NCBI GenBank assembly: GCA_019925095.2
Contig: CM034401.1
Span: 18,818,338 to 18,882,337 of the forward strand
Length of the DNA stretch: 64,000 nt
Source of the DNA: Dendrolimus kikuchii
Lineage: Eukaryota; Arthropoda; Insecta; Lepidoptera; Lasiocampidae
Direction: 5' to 3'
Shown: one piece after another, positions 15,401 to 26,400 of the stretch
Numbering within the stretch: the first letter of the stretch is position 1
Layout: each line of letters opens with the position of its first letter
Program-made: the position numbers and the translations under genes
The notes under the pieces: model-generated
Seen by the model: only the letters and a program-made list of their open reading frames with translations
The model's database searches: none
What the model was told of the DNA's origin: nothing

Positions 15401-15878
15401 AAGTACAACCACATATCCATGGATATAATGGTAATATTCTTCAAGAGAAATAATTGTGACACATACATTAATATATCTATATGGACAAACAGACGAACGG
15501 ATAAAACAAACTTATCATTCTTTTTATTTTTCTGTCAATTTTTAACCAAAGCCATCGCTTTAGAAGGTGTTAATTATGCTTAAATACCGTTTCCTTTTGA
15601 TTCCAGGACCGGAAGGCGGTAACCTGTTCATATACCACCTTCCACAGGAGTTCACTGATACCGATCTGGCGTCGACGTTCCTGCCATTCGGCCACGTGAT
15701 ATCGGCAAAAGTGTTCATAGACAAACAGACGAATCTGTCAAAATGTTTCGGGTTCGTCTCGTACGACAACGCGGCCTCCGCGCAGGCCGCGATACAGGCC
15801 ATGAACGGCTTTCAAATAGGTACAAAAAGACTCAAAGTTCAATTGAAACGTTCTAAAGAACTGTCAAGACCTTATTAG
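457..15878 (+). CDS. CELF/Bruno-like RNA-binding protein, last three coding exons (5' part outside window)
   Basis: Exons 457-721, 13841-13963 and 15607-15878 join in frame (phases 0/1, 1/1, 1/stop) with AG acceptors and GT donors at each boundary. The first exon encodes the end of RRM2 ([19 protein letters not shown]), typical of CELF1/2 and insect Bruno proteins, then a Gln/Leu-rich linker. The second encodes 41 Ala/Gly-rich linker residues. The third is a full RRM3 with RNP2 (LFIYHL) and RNP1 (KCFGFVSY), followed by [20 protein letters not shown] and a stop right after RPY, the usual family C-terminus. The family binds GU-rich RNA and controls alternative splicing, translation and mRNA decay. 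RRM1 and most of RRM2 must lie upstream of position 1. It is more like CELF1/2 (arrest/bruno type) than CELF3-6, but I cannot choose the paralogue. The 13.1 kb and 1.6 kb introns contain mobile-element debris. Confidence 0.93.
2000..2110. repeat. 42-bp tandem repeat, about 2.6 units
   Basis: The block beginning cttatcgaacc recurs at 2000, 2042 and 2084, a period of 42 bp. Each unit contains the short palindrome cttaattcaattaag. The first two units are nearly identical; the third has one change before it breaks off. Confidence 0.85.
2218..3505. mobile_element. 1.29 kb inverted-repeat element bounded by TTAA
   Basis: Two inverted arms of about 65-70 bp, roughly 80% identical by eye, lie at 2218-2284 and 3437-3505; both contain the core aacccctaaggtccgg in opposite orientation. 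Immediately outside each arm is TTAA (2214-2217 and 3506-3509), matching the TTAA target duplication of piggyBac-like elements. The interior is AT-rich and has no transposase frame, so this would be non-autonomous. The terminal bases (GTAGTGGGG) are not the usual piggyBac CCC start, so superfamily placement is uncertain. Confidence 0.6.
3655..3817 (-). repeat. Repeat fragment related to the interior of the 4651-5217 MITE
   Basis: Its reverse complement matches 4748-4905 over about 160 bp at roughly 75% identity by eye, with shared blocks such as cgctcac.acgaccatg and accaatgacatttgt. It therefore looks like a second, truncated copy of the same family in inverted orientation. Confidence 0.6.
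4651..5217. mobile_element. 567-bp MITE with TTA target duplication (PIF/Harbinger-like)
   Basis: TTA at 4648-4650 and 5218-5220 flanks the element. The termini are inverted repeats of about 25 bp sharing AAATTACGTCACA, with about five differences overall. The right half contains poly-C tracts. There is no transposase frame. TSD and TIR fit PIF/Harbinger MITEs. A right-end fragment of the same family lies at 27525-27630. Confidence 0.6.
5423..5475 (+). repeat. Single-arm copy of the 32032 palindrome family
   Basis: It carries aatcaaataaattaccgc and ccgttaaaacgtcgtttta, the right arm of the palindrome at 32118-32176, without the opposite arm. Confidence 0.65.
7663..7871 (+). mobile_element. 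Non-autonomous Helitron-like element
   Basis: It begins TCTTAATATATATAAA and ends gccgggacagCTAG followed by T, the TC...CTAG ends expected of Helitrons. The body includes gaccgattttaatcaaat and ggtaggtggcgctggaat, found again at 62668-62960. There is no coding capacity. Confidence 0.5.
8551..9455. mobile_element. Possible 0.9 kb inverted-repeat DNA element
   Basis: CTAGTGATG at the left edge is matched by catcactag at the right edge, and a hairpin built on ttatttcat.cgtcact lies inside at about 9028-9105. The terminal repeats are short and no target duplication was found, so this is tentative. Confidence 0.25.
10391..10715 (+). mobile_element. LINE-ends short repeat, full-length copy
   Basis: It starts tatccgtgcaggaacggag and ends ctgaactcctgcaataaaaa. 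The first ~200 bp match the 5' end of the CR1-like LINE (reverse complement of 48690-48896). The last ~110 bp match that LINE's 3' end (reverse complement of 45259-45380). Confidence 0.85.
12026..12590 (-). pseudogene. LINE reverse-transcriptase C-terminal remnant
   Basis: The open part (12026-12433) encodes [15 protein letters not shown] and [12 protein letters not shown], hallmarks of the C-terminus of insect non-LTR retrotransposons of the 'RWFGHVERM' type. Homology continues upstream to about 12590 (KARMAVHRG) but with in-frame stops, so the copy is dead. The 5' part is missing. A tiny piece of the same region recurs near 58735-58775. Confidence 0.75.
13026..13229. mobile_element. 206-bp MITE with 14-bp perfect terminal inverted repeats
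   Basis: GGCCGCTTGCATAA at 13026-13039 is exactly inverted at 13216-13229. CTAA occurs directly outside both ends (13022-13025, 13230-13233), consistent with a TAA-type target duplication. The interior is AT-rich and carries internal inverted pieces of the aatacgttttgtgt type. PIF/Harbinger-like or Tc1-like; not resolved. Confidence 0.65.
13311..13572 (+). mobile_element. tRNA-headed SINE with poly(A) tail
   Basis: The head reads ctctgtggttgagcgggc (A-box-like) then gggttcgattcctgg (B box), as in tRNA-derived SINEs. The body continues to about 13547, followed by a run of more than 20 A. The flanks agaattgac (left) and agaattgcc (right) look like a short target duplication with one mismatch. 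A head of a related element lies in minus orientation near 61430-61495. Confidence 0.7.
13841..13963 (+). CDS. CELF/Bruno linker exon, symmetric 123-nt exon
   Basis: Acceptor tctttttcag directly precedes it and donor gtatgt follows. It encodes the divergent-domain segment between RRM2 and RRM3, rich in Ala and Gly. Its length is divisible by three and it is phase 1 at both ends, so including or skipping it leaves RRM3 in frame. GC content is clearly higher than in the surrounding intron. Confidence 0.88.
15006..15177 (+). mobile_element. LINE-ends short repeat, 5'-truncated copy
   Basis: It begins inside the 5' module at tatgcc.ccataac, runs through cattagtggctaggttcc and the 3' module gttgcaaatgtccata, and ends gctgaactcgtgtaatg plus A-rich tail. 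It lies in the last CELF/Bruno intron. Small internal deletions. Confidence 0.75.
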
Positions 15879-16530
15879 GATCAAAACGCAAATTCCAGAA
15901 CTCGTTCCTAGTGGCAAATTAAAAAAAAACTATTAAAAAAATGAAATGAGGTTGTAAAGATTCTGAACGTTTGTTGTGATGTATTTGGGTGCACCTGAAG
16001 TGATGGAGAAATATAGTTACGATTATAAAACAAGTGGGAGTCCGCGTGCACAGTTGTTAACTATTAAGCATAAGTTAAGGTTTGTGTCAAAGGATTTATC
16101 GTTTCCAAAGTATTCCCCAAATTGTTTATTATATTTACTTTAAATGTAAAACCTGTATTTTTTTCTCTTATAATACATAAGATTAGTCACATGTTAATAG
16201 TTAAGTTGAACGCGTTCAGTTGAACTATCTATGCAATTATGGACGCCAAAGAATATGGTACTTATGGAAATAATCTTTTTTTGTGGCTGGCAACATATTT
16301 TTTTGTTTGACATTGTTGTCACACAAATATTGTGTGCACATTGAAAGTATTTAATACTAGATTTAATTTACATATTAACTGTTACTACAAATTATATTAT
16401 TCTTAGTTTTGTTCATTGTGTTACCACTTTATAGTTTGTAAATTTGATGTGGCCATTGTCTTTGCAGTCGTTTTTTTCTTTGTTTTTCGTTTAAAATTTT
16501 AAGATATTAGTATAAATAAAATGATCTCAA
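15879..16530 (+). other. Probable CELF/Bruno 3' UTR start with candidate poly(A) signal
   Basis: AT-rich sequence follows the stop codon. The first well placed AATAAA is at 16515-16520. Bruno-family transcripts often have long 3' UTRs, so this may be a proximal site only. Confidence 0.4.
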
Positions 16531-19500
16531 AGTGATCAGTGTATTGTTTACCTACTTGTCAATAGTGTACTTAAAGCGGGGGCTTTTGTGAAAAACTCTA
16601 AAGCGTAACTTGTTGTGGTTATGCAGATATTTCTAATGTTGTGAATTCGTTATTGTTACGATAAACGGACGGATTGTTAAATACAAAATGAGAAGTGTAA
16701 TTTGCACACTGCCATTTCACTATGGCGTTACACTACAAATACATACTTTATTTGGAAACCGCTTCGTAACTCTTTATAGCGTACCTACTGGCAGCGACGT
16801 TTTAGACTTGTCTGCTTGTCTTGACAGTAGACAGGATCTACAGGCTGGTAAAATAAAGAAAAAAATAATAGGGCACTTTCGTAAATTTGTCTAAACTCTA
16901 ACAACTCCAATATTGGGTTAAGAGTAATTTCGATGCTTACTAGTGATTCTTAGTACGCCATCAAACATCGTACAAGTATCAATTTCCTTTAGTAATGACG
17001 TACGCATTTTGTCAACATAGTATGTTTACTTTAATAATAATGACTATAATTAAACAAGAACTTTAACACTTTTTAGTAGTTAACAGAATAATTATTTGAT
17101 TAAAAGAAAGTTAGTGAACTATTACAAACCTATCATGTCGGCTGTTCTTTGGTAAATATAGTCGAATTATAAAGAAAACATTTTTGCTTCAAATTCCACT
17201 AGTCATCCTTATAATAATTTTTTATCCGTTGTAACTATATATTTAACGTATTTATATTTATAGAGACGTTAACATGTATTACATCTTTCGGTGAAAACAG
17301 TCTCAGGAATGAATTGCACAGAAAAAAGTGATTCTACAATAAGAGATTTTTTAATTTTTAAATGTTAATGAATTTTATATTTGCGAAAATCAAACCGTTA
17401 TATCCGATTACTTTAGCCTATTATATTGTATATGATGATGTGCATTTTATAATTAGGCTGGAACCATTCAAACGATTATTTAAAAAAAATGCATGTACAA
17501 TACAATCAACTATAATAACTTTGACGTGTCTATATTTCTAATGTCAAAAGCGTCACGACGCAACTATGTAGTTGATTCGGAATAAGTTGTTTAGCTTTCA
17601 ATAATATTGAGCTTTTGTTAATTTTAACTCTCATCACATAAAATATGCAATACATTCATATATAAGTACAAAATGACTGCAGTAGGTTTGTAATTTGTCA
17701 AAAAGGCAAGTTAGAAATATCAGCAAAACAACAACAATCTGCTTTTTCGTGAATCAAATTAATATAACCATACCGAAATATTTTTAAATGATCAAATAAA
17801 TGTGAAACACATCGAACACCGGCCCTTTAGTCAAAAATTGTTTAGTTATTAAGTATTTAATGATAGATAATATTTTTTTCTTATTGCTATAAATTAATTA
17901 TTATAGTAAGATTTTCGACGTTATTTCAATTTATTATCGTTGAGCAAAACTTATTATCTTTATTCTATTTCTTATATTATAAATATATTTGTCGCCACCA
18001 TTTCTCCGATGAATTCTGGCACGTTTTCTTTATTCATTATTTGCTTTTTTATTCGGGTTACAAAAGTTTACTTTTAAAATATTTTTTAAATTTTAACCTG
18101 TTACAAATTAATTTCTTTTTAAAATAAAATATTTATTATTTTACTATATTGTGTATTCGTAATTTGAAAAAGGTATTTATACAAAAAATATGTAAAAAAT
18201 AATATTTGCTGTTGGCAACACTTTTAGTAACCCAAGTGAAAAAGTCTGACTTTATTAGTACTACTTAAATATTACTTCTAGGTATTATTGTATACACTTA
18301 ATTTTTCTTCAATCATATATTTTGTACTTTATAATAATTGTTAAAAAAAACGCTCAATATGTTGGAAATTTTCAAAATCGTGTTGAAACTCGAAGATAGA
18401 CAACACAATTTCAACTGAAAATCAAAGCTGTTTTGTAACGGATTTAAGCGCGTGTTTTATTTGATTCTGGTCTGATGTTTCAACAACTTTTGTGAACTAC
18501 CACTACTAATGAAACAAAGTCGAAAAATCGAAGTAAATAAAAATATAAAATAAGATTAGACATGTTCCATTTTGTCTATTTAAATTTACAATTTAAATCC
18601 GTTATAAGGTAGTTTTTATTTTGTGTTTAACAGTCGCGAAAACTATAAAATATTTTGCATGTTCTTTTTTGTTTCCTTATAAGTTACAGGTGGTATTTAC
18701 TTTCTCTAATTGACAACTTATTTTAAAGATTTAAAAAAACTGGCTTTTTGAAATACTATAAATCAGCCATTAAATAAAAATATCTTTTCAAAAGTATATA
18801 TATATAATACACATAACAATCTTAGCTATTTATTTATTATTCATAAAAAAAACAAAAGCCAAGGAAAGCTGTATTTCTTTTCAATATTCGTGCCAATGCA
18901 TTCTAAAATCGACGTTATTGTCAAATGTATTTATTATTTAAATTGCAAAATTTATGTTTATCATTAAATTTAAAGAGAGCATGTTTATAATCATTATAAA
19001 ATACGTTATTAAATTAAAATTTTAGTTGAGTATTATTTAAACAGAAAAAGTATCTAAATGGGTATATTACATTATTTTAGGTTATAATTACTTTAGTCCA
19101 AGGTTTTTGATGTCTATGAAAGACAATATTTAGACTGAATAAGTTCCGTATAGATGTGAAAAATAGAAATTTCATTGTTCTCTGCTATATTACAGTGGCG
19201 TTCGCATCTGCAATTAGTTGATATTGTTTAATTTCTAAAAAGTTGCCAAAATAATTATATCTGGTTTGGTTCCACACGATGTAGTGTCAACTGACTTTGT
19301 TTTAAATAACAATGATTTTATTTTGCTTTGGTTATAATCACTGACGATATAACTTAGAAATGGGCAACTCAGCAAAAAATCCTTTCGCTCAGTATCAACG
19401 CCAGAGCTTTGAGTGAACTCAAAATTGTGCCATTGTGTTGTACAACAATATAGTACGCGCCTAGTGAGTCGAACGCAGTAGCATAGGCAGCGAAGTGGAA

Positions 19501-22500
19501 GCGCAAACAGCATCCTTTGGCACAACAGTAAACACCCTAAAACGTAATTCAGTTTTGGGCTAACTAAACTGAACTGAGTTATACGCCAACGCATTTGGAA
19601 TGCGTCCACACACCGGCGCTGTGAATTGAGTTAGCGCAATGCGCGATGTAGCGCGATAAGATCCATGTCTATCTAACATACATGTAAGTATTGTTTTTCT
19701 TTGCCCCTACACTTCAGAAAAAAATAAGCAATTTACTACTAAATAGTGCAATCATGTCTGATTGTTACTGAAAAATTTTTATTGGTTGTATAAAGTATTA
19801 GCGTGTTATTTATGGAGATTTCAATTTTAAATTTAAATGTTTTAACAAATCGCAGATACGTATAACTCGCATGAATAAAGGTGAGACTGCAATTAGCGAC
19901 TCTAACCTATTATTTAGCAGCACGAAAATCATACTTATATATTATTGGGCCAACAATCATTTTATTAGAGGTACATTAATATTTCCCTTTGAGGTATAAA
20001 AGAGCAGACACTTGAATATGCTAATGAGTTTCTTACACATGTAAACTCATTCTGAAAGTTGTTCATTAATTTATGAAACCCTGCTGAATTCAAAAGCTAA
20101 AAGAACCGTAATAGTTTTGTTTTTCGTGATTTAAACTATGAACATACGTGACGTTATCTTCAGTTACATCCTTAATTCATGCAAGTTTACGCGCCACTGA
20201 ATATAAACCTGTGACTCCTTTAGCAGTTTCACTTAGGAGAAGAACACATCTTACTTTTCGGGTCTTTCAATGATTTTCTTGTTATTTAAGATATAAATTA
20301 TTATAATGGCATGTTCGTATTGTTAAAAAGGTCAACGTGGTTAAAACGGGGGTAAAGGTTATTATTATGTGAACAAATGACGGTATGTCACTATAAATAT
20401 TATGACCACGAACGCGACTTAAGGAATGAATACATTTGTACGCATAGAATCGTGGCAGAACATTGTGACAATTTTTTGACTGTTACTCTTTGATGCATCT
20501 AGGAAGATATGGGGTGAAAAAACAAGGACGACTGTGGAAACAAGGATTCAAAAGGACAGAATAAATATACATATTATTACATTTTTAAATATGGGGTTTC
20601 GTCTACCTTAATGTACTGTTGTATGATTTAAGCCGTTTCAGGTAGACATGGTGATGGGTTTAATGCGTTATTTCAGATGCGACATTATTAATGACGTTAA
20701 ATATTGTCAGATAACGTATTTATATACACTAATGTGGCTATGCGTTAACGTCGTTATTTTTTAACGCTTAAAATGCTTTCGCCCACAACCTAAGTCTTTA
20801 ACATAACGTAGATGAAGCGCCAGCATAAGAAATCTGATTTTGTCAATGTTCAATCCGTCTATGTTGCCTAGTTTAGACTAGTGCAGATGATTGTTTACAT
20901 GAATAAAAAATCTAGAAATGCAAGTCGATATTATGCGTACAAATGTAATATTTTCTCTAATGTGTGATTTAGATGATATGGAGTTGTGAATTTTTACGAT
21001 CAATATCTATAATGTAAATTTGAAACCTCATTATTGTTGTTACGAGTGTGCATTTTAGTTTTGTATTACTGGCTTATGGACTGAGTATAGGAAAAAAGAT
21101 TTATATAACGTATCAATAGTTATGTTCAAAGTTACCTGTAAAAGACTTTTATTACGGCTAGGGAAATTTCTACTTATTATTCATTTGTAAATTAAAGTGT
21201 TTGGAATGAGAAAGGACTAATAAGAAATATATTAAAATTTGCATGTCACCGTATATTCAGTTACAAGTCGATCGTATGTTTCCTTCATTTATAAAATCAA
21301 CTATCATCACATTGACATATAAATTATTGCAAATTATTTTAATCATAAATTAATTTATGTAAGAATCAAAACTTTCAATATGTACTTTTTCGTCCGAAAA
21401 CATTGAAATTTGCATGTTTGCAGCATGATTATTTTTCAATTACATAATAGTATGTATTACCAAAATCATTTTGAAAAAAAAAATGTAAAGTCAAAAAGTA
21501 TGAGTCACGGTTCGTAGCAAGCCAGCATACCTTCTGTAAATACAATGTCCCTTAAAGTAAAACTGCAATTCTCGGCCTAACTTATAACATGTCACAGCTG
21601 TGCAAACTGAAGAAAGTATATAGGTATCTTGACATATACTAGCAATGCTACTCTACATTATCTGCAACTTCTGCAAGATCACCGAGCAGGAAACGATTTT
21701 GTGTAAAAACAAGTTTATATAGCGGTAAAAAGACAGTGTGGTAATTATCAATGTTGTGCAGTAATACACAAGTAATAATTCCGATCGGTAGTTTTAGTGT
21801 GCGCAGATATGGCAGATCGGTTTTCGACACGTAAATATATATTGAACTTTATTCGCATACGTAAATTGCATAGTGTTGCTTGCTATACATTCTTAGCCCT
21901 GTCCCGTTTACACGATTCGTACACTATGGTTCGCTATTAAAATTCGTCTACTGCGCAGGTACATCGGGTGAAATTATTAGTTGTGTAATCCTGTACGATT
22001 ACGTCATCTACCTAAAGGCTGTGTATACCAGACTACGGAAGTAATCAAATCATGTTTGGAACGAAAGATTCCATAGACAATAACATTTTTAAATAACTAG
22101 GTCGATTCTAAGATTATGTACCTAAATCTGTATCTGACCATAAACAACAACGCTATAGTGAGAAATATGTCTGCATACTATGGCAATTGTCAAAACAATA
22201 ATGTCTACTTTTCCCCTGACCCCTATTATTACCAATGGACAGGCTGCTGTCATTTTATTTTTGTATCTGTTCATTTTGGCGCTGATAGTCAAGGCGCTGA
22301 TTACGGCAGATCTAATGAACTAAAGAATTACTTTGTTGTTATTTCTATTTATTTGCAGCAACCAGTCCAGTGGTAACAACTGAGGTCAGTACGTAGCAGT
22401 ATTCCAATGTTTCAGCTTAGACCAAATTAAAGCAAATCCTATGTCAAACTAATAGATGCATTCACTAGATACAAAATATCTTGTAATGTCTTATAATCTG

Positions 22501-23094
22501 TGCGCCGAGATTTATAGTTTTCTCAGGGACTTTGTGTATGTTAGCAAATGCTAAATTTATTTTTTTACACAAATCTGAAGACGCACCATATTTAGCTGTG
22601 TAAAATTGGTACGAGAAAATAAATGTAAAGAACTGTTTTATACAACACCCGTTTTGTTGATATGAATGTAAATAAATGTCAAGTTTAAAAAATATTTTTG
22701 TATTTTAATTGTCTTGTATTCGTTTCTAGTCCCCTTATATATATTTACAATTTTAATTATTTTGTAAAGAACTAGACCAATATTCGTCGTTCATTAATTT
22801 TACGAATTTAGCCATTTGCTCTGTGTGTGAAGCCCGTGTACATAGCATAGGAAGTAAATTTAAATTTCAACATATGTATGACCTTCAAAAAGTGTTCTCT
22901 AGTGGAATTATTTTGAATAAAAACTTGAATTTGAATTTGTGTGTATGTGAGTGCGTATGTGTATTCACAATATATAATATACGAGTATTGTGGCGTGTTA
23001 AACGGAAATTCATGAATCCATTAAAATAATACAATTATCGCATAGTTGCAGAACAGGTTCACCTTTGACGCCATGTTGAATGAATACAAGTATT
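16531..23094. other. AT-rich intergenic stretch
   Basis: No gene could be supported. It contains a single-arm palindrome copy (18432-18490), a moderately GC-richer patch at 19380-19660 of unknown nature, and two dispersed repeats (20645-20770, resembling 61112-61226; 21778-21950, resembling 44660-44830). Confidence 0.6.
21778..21950. repeat. Dispersed repeat shared with 44660-44830
   Basis: Both copies carry, in order, gatcggcag/gatcggtag, a cagatcggtttccgacac-like block, tatattgaactttattc, a cagtgttgct-like block, cattcttagc and gattcgtacact. They are direct copies at about 75% identity by eye. No terminal structure recognised. Confidence 0.6.
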
Positions 23095-23355
23095 CATCTA
23101 TACATATAAATAAAATTGCTGTCGGTTTGTACTGTCAAAATACAGCTTGTTATTAAATGCATATGAAAGTATATAAGTACGATACTTATACCAAAAAATC
23201 AACTTTGTAAATTTATGTCTATGTCTGGATGTTCCCACTAATCTCTGAAACTTGGCTACATTTTTTTGCTTTTTTTTTAGGGATCCGCGGTTCTGTCTAT
23301 TTGGCAGATTTTGGCAATAAAAAAAACACGCGTATGAAGTCGCGGGCACAGCTAG
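23095..23355 (+). mobile_element. Helitron-like element 3' of ERLEC1
   Basis: It ends aagtcgcgggcacagCTAG followed by T, the common 3' terminus of lepidopteran non-autonomous Helitrons. The 5' boundary is unclear. It lies about 60 bp beyond the ERLEC1 stop codon. Confidence 0.45.
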
Positions 23356-23406
23356 TATTATATATAAACAACTGTAAATCAAACACAAAACAGCTAACAC
23401 AATAAA

Positions 23407-23412
23407 TTTATT
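23407..23412 (-). terminator. Candidate ERLEC1 poly(A) signal
   Basis: AATAAA on the minus strand only 3 nt past the TAA stop. Usable only if the 3' UTR is very short; other AT-rich sites lie further downstream. Confidence 0.35.
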
Positions 23413-23414
23413 AA

Positions 23415-26400
23415 TTAATCATTACCATAATACACATCTCTATCTTTAAATAACACTTCATTGTCTTCATTCTTCTTCACAACAACTGTTTCAACAACCC
23501 TCGGTTTAGGTATTTTAATGAGACCATTTTCATCGGCCAATGGCAAAATATCACAAATTAACGGTGATTCGACGCCTAAAATGTAGTGACATGTCTTAGG
23601 TTCTAGTAAATAAAGAGAAACTTGAGCTGGACTCGACGAGTTTTCTAGGCATTTTAATTTAACCTCTGTTTGCCTCGGTTTGCCTGTTTTATCGCAAATA
23701 TCTCCATTAGAGTAGAAGTGGGATACTGATGTTCTTTGCTCTGAAAATAAAATATAGACATAGGATGAAGTTGTTGGCACCTCCACCCCTCGATGATTGG
23801 AACGCCTACGGACATTTGTAACACCAAAGGGGCTACGAAAATGCTGCCGCTCTCTAAGGGTAATGGAACCTGGCCACTGATGCCGGAACACAATTCAAGG
23901 TTGTTATGGTAGCATACCCTAGACCAGGGGTCGTAGGCATCCCCCAGAAGGAGGCGGCCGAGAGAAAAAGGGAAGAGAGCGCGGCAACGGACACCATCCG
24001 CAGAGAGCGGCTTCGGGGTCGCAGGCGCCGCTACGCGCAACTCTTCCCGTAATCCATCACAGGGGGCCGCGTGGACCAGTGGGGGATCCCGCGTAGTTCG
24101 TCCCCCCCCCCCCCCCCCCGTTTGTGAAGAGGGTACCCTAAGTGAGATAGCCAGGCGTCGGGGTGCCACAGATGTAGTACCTATGGTCTAGTTCCTGTGG
24201 CACTCCATAAAAGAGCATAGGAGAGGGGCGCAGGTTAGGTTTAACGGGTAGTTTGATGGCCGACCATCCCCCTTCCCTCCGCTTGGAGGCCACGGTGGAC
24301 ATACGGCCGATCAAGAGTCCCACACATCCCTCGATGTGCTAAAAACTGTGTGATAAAGCCTTCCCCCCAGGCCCGAGGATGGTGTCCCAAGAAAAGACAT
24401 TCCCCCTGTGTCATCAAAAATAAAAGGGGTGATAGGCATCCAGACGGGCAAATTCCCTACCACCAGGCTGTGGGTGGTTATTTCGCCTGTTACTACAGAC
24501 CGCTCGGCCGCAGGAAATTGTATTCTTTCTCCGTTCCTGCACAGATAAAAATTATTCTCTCTATAGTTTAAAAGTGAGACAAGTGTGTTCAAAAGCGCTT
24601 CCAAGGAGGTTCGATTATTCAGCTTACTTATTCTCGTAATATTAAACTCCTTGGTAGAATTCTTATATATTTATTTTCACCTAAGTATCTATTTTACCGC
24701 ACGTCCCTTACGCGGTGCGTAAGGGACGTAACGTATGGTGCGTAATTTTTAACTTTCGAGCAATGTATAAAGGCTTCGCAAATGCATTTTTTGAGCAATG
24801 TGTTGAAAACAAATAAAACTTACCTATTGGTTTCGGCGCTTTGCCTTTGTTTTCCTTGATCCAATGAAGGTGGGCCTGCTCATCGAACTTGCCCAAAAGT
24901 AACGAAGTTTTCTCCCCAGTACGATCCACGTGGTATTGTTTCACATATTTACCATAGCAGAACTCATACTTCCACCATCCCGTGCCCTAAAGGAAAATGA
25001 TTGTTTTTTTTTTTATTAAGTACTGTTGCTCGCGGCTTCGTCCGCGTAGATTAGGAATGGTCACAGTTTGAGCAAACTTTCGACATCTTTTTAACCCCCC
25101 TTAGGGGTTGATTTCCCAAAAACACCAATACAAATTACATTACAGTAAATTTATTTCTAATCAAAAGCACGTAAATATAAAAAATTTCGTGCTTCTTTGT
25201 TTCAAAATAACGGTGCTCAGTGTGCACCAACGATATAGGAAGTACCTGCATGCAAATGTGCGTGTATATGTCAGTCAGCGAGGCCAAGTATATATCTTAT
25301 ACTAATATATAAAGCCGAAAAGTTTGTTTGTTTGAACGTGCTAATCTCAGGAACAACTGGTCTGATTTGAAAAATTCTTTCAGTGTTAGATAGCCCATTT
25401 ATGGAGGAAGGCTATAAGCTATATATCATCACGCTAAGATCAATAGGAGCGGAGAATCAATGAAGAACGTTTCAAAATCGTGGGGTTTTTTAACTTACGT
25501 TTTTTTACTATTCCACGCGGATGATGTCGCGGGCAGAAGCTAGTGTATAGATAATTGGGTATTTGACATAATTTACAATAAATGCTAAAACAGTGTACAT
25601 AAGAAGAGCACAATGTATTTATTTATCTGAAGAAGGTATAATTTCACAGATTGTGATTAACTGGTCTAAACTTTTATCCTTGAGCTAAAACTTCTAGAAT
25701 GCAAAGGTCCCGGTCTCGATTCCTGCCGCGGTAAATTTCGAAAAAGAATGCGAGTGTGCGTTTCGCAGACAGAAAAGGGCCGTGCATGCTATTGTGGGGT
25801 TATCCTTTTGAAAACATTACGAATTCATACCCTACCTTGCTTATTAGTATGTCAAGTAGCCCTATACATCAGGGTCAATGATTCCATGTATGCAAACCAT
25901 AGCGACATATATTCATATCAGACTCGAAACAGAGATAGGATTGCGCCGTTGCCGAGGGGATTGGAAAAATCTAACACGCTAACGCATGTTATGGGTCTGA
26001 CTATCCTACTAATATTACAAACACGAATATTTGTAAGAATGTATATTTGTTACTCTTTCACGGAAAAACTACTGAATGTATTTTGGTGAAATTTTACAAT
26101 AATATAGCTTACACATCAGAAAAAAGAAGAACACATAGGCTATAATTTATAAAGATTTAGTGTGAATTATCCAAAATATAACGATTTTCCATTACCACGC
26201 GGGCGAGACCGCAGGGCGCAGCTAGTATATAATAAATTACCGAACAAAATCAAACTATTTACTTGCCGGCTTAAAAAGTGGGTAATAGGGCACACCTTCT
26301 CTAGCTTAAAAGAATTCGTGGATTATAAAAATTTATGACAAAGTATGTAAACGTAAATAAATTCAAAATTTACTAATAACACATATATAACCCTGACGTG

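Noticed and set aside
15560..15802. 80-codon minus-strand frame
   Set aside because: Antisense of the RRM3 exon.
22116..22376. 86-codon frame in the intergenic region
   Set aside because: Low-complexity composition, no homologue recognised, no splice or regulatory context.
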